From Dehalococcoidia bacterium (lineage in GTDB: Bacteria; Chloroflexota; Dehalococcoidia; Dehalococcoidales; Fen-1064), in NCBI GenBank assembly GCA_030691775.1, contig JAUYDN010000244.1, forward strand, positions 1 to 6,939: 6,939 nucleotides of DNA, in the 5' to 3' direction. The position numbers and the translations under genes were made by a program. This document shows, piece after piece, positions 1 through 5,684 of this stretch (position 1 is the stretch's first letter; every line of letters starts with the position of its first letter). The notes under the pieces were generated by a model that was not told the origin of the DNA, made no database searches, and saw nothing but the letters and a program-made list of their open reading frames with translations.

Positions 1-127
1 GTTTGATATTTACTTTCCCGTCTGTGAGAGATACATCCCGCACCAGGTTGAGGTCGACCACACTGCGCTCCACCTCCGGAACGATGACCTTTCCGAGGCT
101 GGCGCGTACCTGTTCTCCGGTAATCAT
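1..127 (-). CDS. mrp: Mrp/NBP35-family Fe-S cluster carrier ATPase, N-terminal fragment
   Basis: Reading leftward from the ATG at 127-125 gives 42 codons that run off the window edge. The fragment begins MITGEQVRASLGKVIVPEVE and continues with SVVDLNLVRDVSLTDGKV. This matches the small MIP18/DUF59 domain found at the start of many bacterial Mrp (ApbC) proteins, with its 'I.PE...S.VDL.LVRDV...DGKV' pattern. In full-length relatives a P-loop ATPase domain follows that binds and transfers Fe-S clusters in the cytoplasm; that part is not visible here. A purine run GGGGG (140-136) lies 8 bases before the ATG and supports this start. A stand-alone DUF59 protein (SufT/PaaD-like, about 100 residues) is the main alternative, since only this domain is seen. 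The gene shares its strand with the PLP-binding protein upstream but is separated from it by 311 bases, so it probably has its own promoter. Confidence 0.75.
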   Translation of the reverse strand, partial: MITGEQVRASLGKVIVPEVERSVVDLNLVRDVSLTDGKVNIK

Positions 128-147
128 TATGTTAGCCCCCACTTTTC

Positions 148-177
148 ATTATAGATTGTTCGGGGACTTTGTGACCA
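148..177 (-). promoter_or_regulatory. Candidate sigma70-type promoter for the mrp-like gene
   Basis: On the minus strand a perfect TATAAT (153-148) lies 18 bases downstream of TGGTCA (177-172), which matches four of six bases of the -35 consensus. Initiation would fall near 139-141, leaving a leader of only about 13 bases that starts at the GGGGG ribosome-binding run. The position directly ahead of a well-supported start codon favours it; the weak -35 box and 18-base spacer lower confidence. Confidence 0.5.
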
Positions 178-189
178 CCCCACGATAAA

Positions 190-276
190 ATTCGAAATAC
201 GAATACTTGTCCCGTATGAGCGACTTTGTCGCCATCCCGATTCAGTCGGGACTTGATTCAAGAATCGAAATCCGAA
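190..276. repeat. Cluster of short inverted and direct repeats
   Basis: Five short perfect inverted repeats follow one another almost without gaps: ATTCG-N5-CGAAT (190-204), GCGAC-N3-GTCGC (220-232), TCCCGA-N5-TCGGGA (235-251), CTTGA-N1-TCAAG (252-262) and the overlapping GATTC-N2-GAATC (255-266). The 12-base string TCGAAATNCGAA occurs at 192-203 and again at 265-276, bracketing the hairpins. No open frame of note crosses the block. It lies upstream of the mrp-like promoter as read on the minus strand. It could be a small non-autonomous element, a decayed dispersed repeat or a structured RNA segment; the sequence alone does not decide. Confidence 0.45.
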
Positions 277-330
277 ACAAGTCATAATATGAGAACTCAA
301 ATACTAAAACTTCTTATCTACAACTTTTTG

Positions 331-364
331 AAAAAACAGGTGGCACAGGCGTCCTCGCCTGTGC
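331..364 (-). terminator. Hairpin with T-run, probable terminator after yggS
   Basis: GCACAGGCG (343-351) and CGCCTGTGC (356-364) form a perfect 9-bp stem around a 4-base loop. Read on the minus strand, the stem is followed after six bases by TTTTTT (336-331), about 75 bases beyond the stop of the PLP-binding protein. That is the geometry of a somewhat loose intrinsic terminator between yggS and mrp. The stem is also the kind of compact GC palindrome that recurs as a dispersed repeat in many genomes, so it may be a repeat serving as a terminator. Confidence 0.45.
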
Positions 365-400
365 GTTCATGACCAATTGCCAGAGCCGCGTTGGGATGTT

Positions 401-417
401 AGTGAACCCTGTTCACT
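401..417. repeat. Perfect 7-bp inverted repeat AGTGAAC-CCT-GTTCACT
   Basis: AGTGAAC (401-407) and GTTCACT (411-417) pair perfectly around CCT. The site begins 22 bases past the stop codon of the minus-strand PLP-binding protein and has no T-run after it on either strand, so it is a poor intrinsic terminator alone. It may stabilise the 3' end of the yggS transcript or be a protein-binding palindrome. Confidence 0.4.
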
Positions 418-438
418 TTAAGCTTGAAAATGAAAGAC

Positions 439-1101
439 CTACCTCTCCCCGAAAATACCCCTGCCAATCCGTATTATGTTTGCACCTTCCCGGATGGCAA
501 TCTTATATGTATCGGTCATACCCATGGAGAGGTATTTCATCTGGACGTGAGGCAGAGCGAGGCTGTCAATCTCATCGAAAAGCCTTCTTGTCCCGGAGAA
601 GAACGGTCGGCATTCCCCTGCGGCGCGCGCTAGCGGTCCCATCGTCATTAAGCCCATCAACCGGACGTTCGGCAGGCTGGCAATCCCCCGGGTAAGGGCG
701 ACAACATCCTCCGGGAACACCCCGGCTTTCCTGGACTCACGGGCGCTGTTGACTTCGATGAGTACCGGCATAATCAGCCCGATGCCGGCGCACCGTTTGT
801 CTAATTCGCACGCAAGCTCGATAGAATCGACCGTCTCAATCATCTGGAAGAGTTCGACGGCTCGCTTTGCTTTGTTCCTCTGTAAGTGCCCGATGAAATG
901 CCATTGCACCAGGTTGCCGATAGCACGGATGGCTGGCTCAGCTGCCTGCACGTAATTTTGCCCGATAATGCGGGCGCCACCCTCCACCGCCGCCATCAGT
1001 TCATCGGCGGTGCGCCCCTTTCCCGCCACCAGCAGTTCCACGCCTTCCGGTAGTTCACCCAGTATCCGGCGGGTATTTTCCGTTATACGGTTCATTGTCA
1101 C
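439..1101 (-). CDS. yggS: YggS/PLPBP-family pyridoxal 5'-phosphate-binding protein
   Basis: This 220-residue protein belongs to the COG0325 (YggS/PROSC/PLPBP) family, cytoplasmic single-domain TIM-barrel proteins that bind PLP and help maintain vitamin B6 and amino-acid balance without a known catalytic reaction. The expected Schiff-base lysine is K28 in LLVAGKGRT. Other family marks are IGQNYVQ (46-52), WHFIGHLQRNK (67-77), LMGLMTMGP (148-156), LSMGM (191-195) and the phosphate-binding RIGRGIFG near the C-terminus. Length fits the family. One departure is GQN where relatives usually read GEN (E48 replaced by Q). The chosen start is GTG at 1101, preceded by AAGG (1113-1110) with 8 bases of spacing. 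An ATG two codons in (1095) is the alternative and has AGGTG close upstream. The stop is TAG at 441-439. It is divergent from the ABC operon and upstream of the mrp-like gene on the same strand. Its own promoter was not identified with confidence. Confidence 0.92.
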   Translation of the reverse strand: MTMNRITENTRRILGELPEGVELLVAGKGRTADELMAAVEGGARIIGQNYVQAAEPAIRAIGNLVQWHFIGHLQRNKAKRAVELFQMIETVDSIELACELDKRCAGIGLIMPVLIEVNSARESRKAGVFPEDVVALTRGIASLPNVRLMGLMTMGPLARAAGECRPFFSGTRRLFDEIDSLALPHVQMKYLSMGMTDTYKIAIREGANIIRIGRGIFGER

Positions 1102-1175
1102 CTATTGTACCTTAACGAATATAAAGAGGCTATACCCGTATAATCGTCTTTAGCATCATAAAAACGGTGAAACCT

Positions 1176-1188
1176 ATTGTTTTACAAT
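1176..1188. promoter_or_regulatory. Candidate operator ATTGT-TTT-ACAAT over the -35 region
   Basis: A perfect 5-bp inverted repeat with a 3-base spacer covers the proposed -35 box of the ABC operon. The 9-base string ACCTATTGT that contains its left arm (1172-1180) recurs at 1100-1108, exactly over the start of the divergent yggS. A regulator bound here would block the plus-strand promoter. No regulator gene is visible nearby apart from the AbrB-like tail of the first ATPase. Chance occurrence of a 5+5 palindrome in AT-rich DNA is quite possible. Confidence 0.35.
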
Positions 1189-1205
1189 GACACTTGTGCT
1201 ATAGT
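1177..1205 (+). promoter_or_regulatory. Candidate promoter of the ABC operon
   Basis: TTGTTT (1177-1182) and TATAGT (1200-1205) are separated by 17 bases. The -10 box matches five of six consensus bases and the -35 box three of six. TATAGT ends 9 bases before the ATG at 1215, so transcription would begin at or within a few bases of the start codon. No Shine-Dalgarno run is present there, which fits leaderless translation. A second inverted repeat, ACACT-N8-AGTGT (1190-1207), spans the -10 box and could be a further control site. Confidence 0.45.
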
Positions 1206-1214
1206 GTGCCACAT

Positions 1215-4200
1215 ATGTCAGCCTTGATTTCGGTGTTCTTACTTGTGCTCAGGCGCAGTCTGGCTAACTGGAAACTACTCTCCAGTATCGTAGTGGGGGT
1301 CCTGGTGGCGGTTACCCTTGTCTCCAGCACCCCGCTGTTCTCAAATGCCCTGAGCGACCTCGGTCTATTACATGCCCTGAACAAACAGCAGATTGAAATG
1401 CTGGATATACAGATGTACTCGCCAAGTAATCCCCCGGAACCGGCTGAATACCAGGGAATGTGGAATTTCCTCGACCAGCAGATTGACCAGAATGTTGGTT
1501 TTATGGTGCGTCAGAAGGAGAGGTCGATTCAAGGTCCCACTTTCTCCATCGCCATCCCGGACAAGGTCATCGATGTGAGTGCTACCCGGCCGACGGGTTA
1601 TTTCCAGTTCTACACGAACCTTGAACAGCACGTGCGTCTCACCGACGGGCGGTTCCCCGATCCGCCGGGTCACATAGTCAGCTTGGAAGAGCTACAGCAA
1701 GCCCAGTCTGCTCCTCCCACTGGTATCAGCTTGGAAGAGCTAAAACAAGCCCAGACTCTTCCCACTGGTATCCTACCGGAAAACATCATCACGCCGGACT
1801 TTGAAATCGAGGCGCTCATCGGTACCGAGACTGCCAAGCGCTTCGGGGTCAAACCGGGAGACAAGTTTATTTTCTACACCGACCTCTGGGGTGACGGTCC
1901 CACCCAGCTCACCATACGGTTGACCGGTCTTATCGAGCCGCTGGACACGGTTGAAGAGTTCTGGTTCCTGAAGACGGATGTTTTTACTGTCGATTCTGAA
2001 AGCGGCCTGGTAGCGCCCCTGTTCGTCCGTGAAGATACGTTCTTCGATGTCATCGGCACGGTCTTTCCCCAGGGGAGGGCGACCTATTACTGGTACTACT
2101 TTGTTGATATTGGCAAGATAACCTCACTCAATGCCGGCTACGTAGCCGGTTCACTGGAGCTGATGGAACGGAATATCGTCACCAAACTCCCCCGCACCAC
2201 GTTCTTCACATCGATGCGCTCAGTCATCACCGAGTTCCAACAGAAACAACTATTTACCCAGATACCGCTCTTTCTCCTTGTTTTCCAGATTGTCGGCATC
2301 ATACTCTATTATGTCGTCACCGTCGCTAACATGGTCATCGAGCAGGAAGCCACGGAGATTGCCCTGCTCCGGAGCCGTGGCGCCAATACTGTCCAGGTTT
2401 TTGGCATTTTACTGTTAGAGGGCATCATCATCAGTGCCGTGGGGGGTGTAACGGGTCCCATTCTGGGGGCTTTTGTTTTCGGATTACTTGGCAAGACGGC
2501 GCCATTCCGCCCCCTCAGCGGCGGCGGTCTCCTGCCGGTACGCTTCTCCGATATGGTGTTCATACTGGCAGCGGCATCCGCCGTTCTCTGCCTCCTGGCA
2601 TTTATGATTCCAGCGGCACAGGCGGCGCGGCGGGGCATTGTCCAGCAACGCCAACATCTAGCGCGCCCACCCAGAGCGCCTTTCTGGCAAAGGTTCTACC
2701 TGGATATCGTCCTCCTCGTTATCGGCGCAGGGCTATATTACGAGCTAAACCAGCGTGGCACTCTTGTCCAGCAGAACATTTTCGGCGACCTGGGCATAGA
2801 CCCTCTCCTCCTCATCACTCCACTACTCTTTATGATTGCCGTGGCAATCGTTTTTCTGCGTGTTTTCCCCATCCTGGTGCTCATAGCGGAAAAAATCAGC
2901 AAATACGTTGCCAACTCCTCGATTATCATCAGCCTGCGTTATATGGCGCGTAATCCCGTTCATTACAGCCGTCTCATCCTGCTGTTGATGCTGGCGGCGA
3001 GCGTGGGCATGTTCTCGGCGAGCTTTCTCGGTACGCTCGACCGTAGCTACTTCGAGCGTGCCATGTACTCTGTGGGCGCAGACGTGCGCCTCGAGCAACT
3101 ACGGGACTATTCCGCCGGGAAAAAAACGCTTTACGACCGTTATGCCGCTGTACCCGGCGTGGAAAGCGTCAGCATTGTTTTCCGCGGCTCGGCGATGGTC
3201 GGCACTACCTTTACGCAGGTGGACACCACGGTAGTGGCAATGGACCCGGAAAGCATGAAACAGATTGCCTGGTTCCGGGAAGACTTCGCAGAGAAGAGTT
3301 TACCCGAGCTGATGGATATCCTCGTCAGAGACAGGCCGGTCGAACAGGGAATGAAACTACCGGAAGGCACGGAGGCAATCGGGCTCTGGACCCGCGCGGC
3401 TTACAAACAGACCGCGAGAATCAGGATGTTTGTCCGCATCGAGGACGGAAAAAACCAGTACTGGGACTATGAGCTTGGTTTACCCACTTCTGAAAGCTGG
3501 GAGTTTTTTGAAATACCCATCAAAAGACCTTATAGTGAGGACTTGTTACCCGGGCCGCTGACTCTCCATACTATTTTCTTGGGTGTATCCGGAGGGCGCT
3601 CAGGAGAGTTGCAAGGGCTGTATCTCGACGACCTCTACGTGAAAAAGACCGGTGTCACTGAACCGCAAATAATCGAGGAATTCGATAACCTTACGATATG
3701 GGAGCCGCAAATCGATGACCAGGGCGGGAGGTCGTTGACCGGCGGCAGTCAGATACGAGATGGCTGGCGGGCAGATACCGTGACCTTCCACACCGGCAAA
3801 TCTTCAGCGCGGTATACCTGGACGGCGCGTAGCGGCAATACGTACCGGGGAATTTTCCCGAACCTCGATCTCCTGCCTTTGCAGGTCATTGTCAACGAGC
3901 AGTTCCTGGAACAGACCGGCGCCAATATCGGCAGCTGGGTAAACATTCGTATGCCCGGTCAGTACATTCCGGTTGAAATTGTGGATACCGTAAAATACTT
4001 CCCAACGCTCGACCCTGCACAGAGGATTTTCATGCTGGTCAACCTCGACCGGCTGATGACGATGCGTAACCGCCAGCTTGGCACCAGCCTGCCGATTTAT
4101 CCCAACGAGGCATGGCTCTCAATTACTGAAGATGAAAATGAAAGACCGAAGGTAATCGAGCTACTGAAATCCCCTGAATATAGAGCCGAAAGATTGTTAG

Positions 4201-4676
4201 ATAAGAATAAGATTATTACCGAGCAGAAATCGGACCCGCTGATTGCGGCAGGGTGGGGAGGGGTGCTGACGCTCGCCTTCTTTGGCGTGGCGCTGGTGAG
4301 CGGACTCGGCTTCGTGGTCTATGCCTACCTCTCCGCACGCGGGCGGCAGTTGGAGTTCGCCATCCTGCGCACGCTGGGTTTTTCTTTCCGGCAAATTATC
4401 ACTCTCATCGGCTTCGAGCAGATATTCATTATTGCCGTCGGGATGGGCATCGGCACGTTTGTAGGTATGCGTTTGAGCGGGGTAATGATGCCGTTTCTCC
4501 AGCTTACGGAGCGAGGCGAGAGGGTATTGCCACCGTTCGTTTTCGTCACCGACTGGGCGACAATCGGTATCACCTACACAATACTTGCCATTGCCTTCGT
4601 GGTGACTCTTTCCATGGTGGTTTTGTTCTTCACCCGCGTGGCACTGAGCCGGACGTTGAGAATGGGAGACCAGTAG
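1215..4676 (+). CDS. YbbP-type FtsX/MacB-fold ABC transporter permease, duplicated core
   Basis: The 1153-residue protein is the membrane subunit of an ABC system of the MacB/LolCE/YbbP class. Ten hydrophobic segments are seen, near residues 21-43, 349-373, 395-425, 446-468, 495-511, 531-558, 585-607, 1012-1039, 1060-1087 and 1115-1140. Segments 2-4 and 8-10 are two FtsX-like domains with matching cytoplasmic motifs, EIALLRSRGA (about 381-390) and EFAILRTLGF (about 1047-1056), which are the probable ATPase contacts. Between them lie two large outer domains, about 44-348 and 608-1011. The second is swollen by a beta-sandwich insert (about 719-883). The first contains a tandem duplication (156-186). 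YbbP-type proteins usually have about 800 residues, so this one is long. The start is ATG 1215; GTG 1206 and TTG 1194 are possible, but none has a Shine-Dalgarno site and the -10 box placement favours 1215. The stop is TAG. Two ATPase genes follow on the same strand. Substrate unknown; the fold class moves lipids, lipoproteins, peptides or drugs or gives mechanical signals. Confidence is high for class and low for cargo. Confidence 0.93.
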   Translation: MSALISVFLLVLRRSLANWKLLSSIVVGVLVAVTLVSSTPLFSNALSDLGLLHALNKQQIEMLDIQMYSPSNPPEPAEYQGMWNFLDQQIDQNVGFMVRQKERSIQGPTFSIAIPDKVIDVSATRPTGYFQFYTNLEQHVRLTDGRFPDPPGHIVSLEELQQAQSAPPTGISLEELKQAQTLPTGILPENIITPDFEIEALIGTETAKRFGVKPGDKFIFYTDLWGDGPTQLTIRLTGLIEPLDTVEEFWFLKTDVFTVDSESGLVAPLFVREDTFFDVIGTVFPQGRATYYWYYFVDIGKITSLNAGYVAGSLELMERNIVTKLPRTTFFTSMRSVITEFQQKQLFTQIPLFLLVFQIVGIILYYVVTVANMVIEQEATEIALLRSRGANTVQVFGILLLEGIIISAVGGVTGPILGAFVFGLLGKTAPFRPLSGGGLLPVRFSDMVFILAAASAVLCLLAFMIPAAQAARRGIVQQRQHLARPPRAPFWQRFYLDIVLLVIGAGLYYELNQRGTLVQQNIFGDLGIDPLLLITPLLFMIAVAIVFLRVFPILVLIAEKISKYVANSSIIISLRYMARNPVHYSRLILLLMLAASVGMFSASFLGTLDRSYFERAMYSVGADVRLEQLRDYSAGKKTLYDRYAAVPGVESVSIVFRGSAMVGTTFTQVDTTVVAMDPESMKQIAWFREDFAEKSLPELMDILVRDRPVEQGMKLPEGTEAIGLWTRAAYKQTARIRMFVRIEDGKNQYWDYELGLPTSESWEFFEIPIKRPYSEDLLPGPLTLHTIFLGVSGGRSGELQGLYLDDLYVKKTGVTEPQIIEEFDNLTIWEPQIDDQGGRSLTGGSQIRDGWRADTVTFHTGKSSARYTWTARSGNTYRGIFPNLDLLPLQVIVNEQFLEQTGANIGSWVNIRMPGQYIPVEIVDTVKYFPTLDPAQRIFMLVNLDRLMTMRNRQLGTSLPIYPNEAWLSITEDENERPKVIELLKSPEYRAERLLDKNKIITEQKSDPLIAAGWGGVLTLAFFGVALVSGLGFVVYAYLSARGRQLEFAILRTLGFSFRQIITLIGFEQIFIIAVGMGIGTFVGMRLSGVMMPFLQLTERGERVLPPFVFVTDWATIGITYTILAIAFVVTLSMVVLFFTRVALSRTLRMGDQ
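1678..1770 (+). repeat. In-frame tandem duplication, 48 + 45 bp, inside the permease gene
   Basis: Unit 1 (1678-1725) and unit 2 (1726-1770) are nearly identical; unit 2 lacks one codon and differs at a few bases. The encoded repeats are SLEELQQAQSAPPTGI and SLEELKQAQTLPTGI, residues 156-186, in the first outer domain. Each unit reads as a short helix-forming acidic/glutamine stretch followed by a proline turn. High DNA identity points to a recent duplication that preserved frame. Confidence 0.85.
3369..3863 (+). other. Encoded beta-sandwich (CBM/galactose-binding-like) insert in the second outer domain
   Basis: Residues about 719-813 contain EAIGLWTR, then WDYELG, SWEFFEIPIK, GPLTLHTIFLGVSG and finally GLYLDDLYV. 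This series matches the second half of jelly-roll carbohydrate-binding-type domains, which typically read 'GLWV ... D..G ... W....I.L ... LTL..I.L ... LDDL.V'. Residues about 818-883 contain IIEEFDN, TIWEP, FHTGKSSARYTWT and YRGIFP, resembling the first half of such domains (acidic-Phe start, then 'H.GK.S.RY.W'). The halves therefore appear in reversed order. Permease-type sequence resumes near PLQVIVNEQFLEQTG. Assignment to the fold is from remembered patterns and is inference. Confidence 0.55.
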
Positions 4677-4682
4677 CATAAT

Positions 4683-4722
4683 TAAACTCTAATATCTAAT
4701 ATCTAATATCTAAACTCTAAAC
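4683..4722. repeat. Heptad array TAAACTC / TAATATC between permease and ATPase genes
   Basis: Five heptads run in the order TAAACTC, TAATATC, TAATATC, TAATATC, TAAACTC, followed by a partial TAAAC. The arrangement is an A-B-B-B-A pattern with a strict 7-base period. It fills half of the 102-base gap between the permease stop and the ATPase start, the only sizeable gap in the operon. No terminator hairpin is present, so read-through from the permease is expected. It looks like slippage-prone intergenic repeat DNA; a protein-binding role cannot be excluded. Confidence 0.8.
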
Positions 4723-4778
4723 GAAAATATAGTAGACAAAGGGATGATTTTTAACTTTTGGCTTTACTCAAGGAATAT

Positions 4779-5684
4779 ATGACTACAGTACAAAATGATT
4801 ACTACATAATCTGTGAAGACCTGTTCAAGATATATAAGCTTGCGGACCTCGAGGTGGTTGCCCTGCGCGGGCTTGACCTGAAGGTGCGTAAGGGTGAACT
4901 CATGGCAATCATCGGCGCCAGCGGTAGTGGCAAATCCACCCTGCTCAATATTCTCGGGGGGCTGGAAACGCCTTCAGCCGGCCAGGTCACTGTGGGCGGC
5001 CGGGACCTGCTTACCATGTCGCCGCAGGACCTGGTAGCATACCGCCGTAAAGACGCCGGGTTCGTGTGGCAACAGGGCGGCCGCAATCTTATCCCCTATC
5101 TCAGCGCGTACCAGAACGTGGAGCTACCGTTAATCCTGCTTAGTTGGACGCCAAGAAAACGCCGGGAAAGGACAAGGGAACTGTTGGAAGCGGTGGGACT
5201 TAAAGACCGTATGAAATATAAACCAGTCCTCCTTTCCGGCGGAGAGCAACAGCGTGTGGCGATAGCCATCGGCGTGGCGCACAACCCACCCCTCCTCCTC
5301 GCGGATGAACCGACGGGAGAATTAGACACACAGACGGCGGCTGGTATCTTCGACCTGTTCCGCTCGCTCAACCAGACCTACGGTATCACTATTGTTGTCG
5401 TCACTCACGATGCTAACGTTACATCTAAAGTCGACCGGGTGGTGACTATCCGGGACGGGCGCTCCAGCCTGGAAGCAGTAAGGGTGGCGCACACCTTCGA
5501 GCGTCCCACGGATAAACCGCGCGAATCTTTTGAAGAGTTTGTCCTGGTAGATAAAGCGGGGCGTCTCCAGTTGCCCAAAGAGCTTATGGATAAACTGAAC
5601 CTCGAAGAACGCACCCGGGTCTCGTTTGCCGGCGACCACATTATCATCGAGCCGGAAAAAAGCACACGGAGGGAAAGCCGGTGA
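4779..5684 (+). CDS. MacB/LolD-type ABC transporter ATPase with C-terminal AbrB-like domain
   Basis: This 301-residue cytoplasmic protein powers the permease. In order it shows Walker A GASGSGKS (46-53), Q-loop GFVWQQGG (94-101), signature LSGGEQQR (152-159), Walker B LLLLADEP with catalytic E177, D-loop GELD (180-183) and switch H210 in VVVVTHD. All ATP-hydrolysis residues are present. The ATPase core ends near residue 230, the usual length for the family. An extra tail follows: a linker, then residues 254-292 reading VDKAGRLQLPKELMDKL and on to a GDHIIIEP end, as in AbrB/SpoVT/MazE swapped-hairpin domains. The start is ATG 4779 with AAGGA (4770-4774) just upstream, slightly close. TTG 4758, seven codons earlier, is unlikely because no ribosome-binding site serves it. 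It follows the permease by 102 bases, and its TGA overlaps the next start (GTGA at 5681-5684), so it is translationally coupled to the second ATPase. Confidence 0.93.
   Translation: MTTVQNDYYIICEDLFKIYKLADLEVVALRGLDLKVRKGELMAIIGASGSGKSTLLNILGGLETPSAGQVTVGGRDLLTMSPQDLVAYRRKDAGFVWQQGGRNLIPYLSAYQNVELPLILLSWTPRKRRERTRELLEAVGLKDRMKYKPVLLSGGEQQRVAIAIGVAHNPPLLLADEPTGELDTQTAAGIFDLFRSLNQTYGITIVVVTHDANVTSKVDRVVTIRDGRSSLEAVRVAHTFERPTDKPRESFEEFVLVDKAGRLQLPKELMDKLNLEERTRVSFAGDHIIIEPEKSTRRESR
5538..5657 (+). other. Encoded AbrB/SpoVT/MazE-like swapped-hairpin domain
   Basis: Residues 254-293 of the first ATPase follow the pattern of this family: strand FVLVD, then the conserved KAGRLQLPKEL, a short helix (MDKLNL), a charged turn and strands RVSF and HIIIEP. 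In family members the 'D..GR..LP..L' motif forms the dimeric swapped-hairpin barrel that usually contacts DNA. Position after a full ABC core rules out a separate antitoxin gene. Recognition is by motif only. Confidence 0.7.
5668..5673 (+). promoter_or_regulatory. Strong Shine-Dalgarno GGAGGG for the second ATPase
   Basis: GGAGGG lies 7 bases before GTG 5681, inside the 3' end of the first ATPase gene. It fixes the GTG start and, with the 4-base GTGA overlap, indicates coupled synthesis of the two ATPases. Confidence 0.85.

Noticed and set aside
369..695. 108-codon plus-strand frame
   Set aside because: It runs antisense to the conserved C-terminal half of the YggS-like protein and has no family-like motifs.
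1118..1123. TATATT on the minus strand as a -10 box for yggS
   Set aside because: No -35 box upstream, and the start it implies would fall on the ribosome-binding AAGG.
1139..1144. Perfect TATAAT on the plus strand in the divergent gap
   Set aside because: No -35 hexamer or TG extension at a usable distance; kept only as a fallback start point for the ABC operon.
4253..4681. 142-codon plus-strand frame overlapping the permease 3' end, and a 160-codon minus-strand frame (4197-4679) over the same DNA
   Set aside because: Both lie inside the clearly coding FtsX domain; their translations are rich in Arg/His or low-complexity and match no recognised family.
4683..4722. CRISPR-like or telomere-like array
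   Set aside because: Units are only 7 bases with no spacers, and there are five in total; it is a simple tandem repeat.
4728..4733. TATAGT as a promoter for the first ATPase
   Set aside because: No -35 box lies upstream (the heptad array occupies that space) and no terminator separates the ATPase from the permease.
4758..4778. Seven-codon N-terminal extension of the first ATPase from TTG 4758
   Set aside because: The ATG at 4779 has AAGGA upstream and TTG 4758 has none; the extension adds nothing typical of the family.
5538..5657. Separate MazE-type antitoxin gene
   Set aside because: The segment is continuous in frame with the ATPase, has no start codon with ribosome-binding site of its own, and no toxin gene follows.
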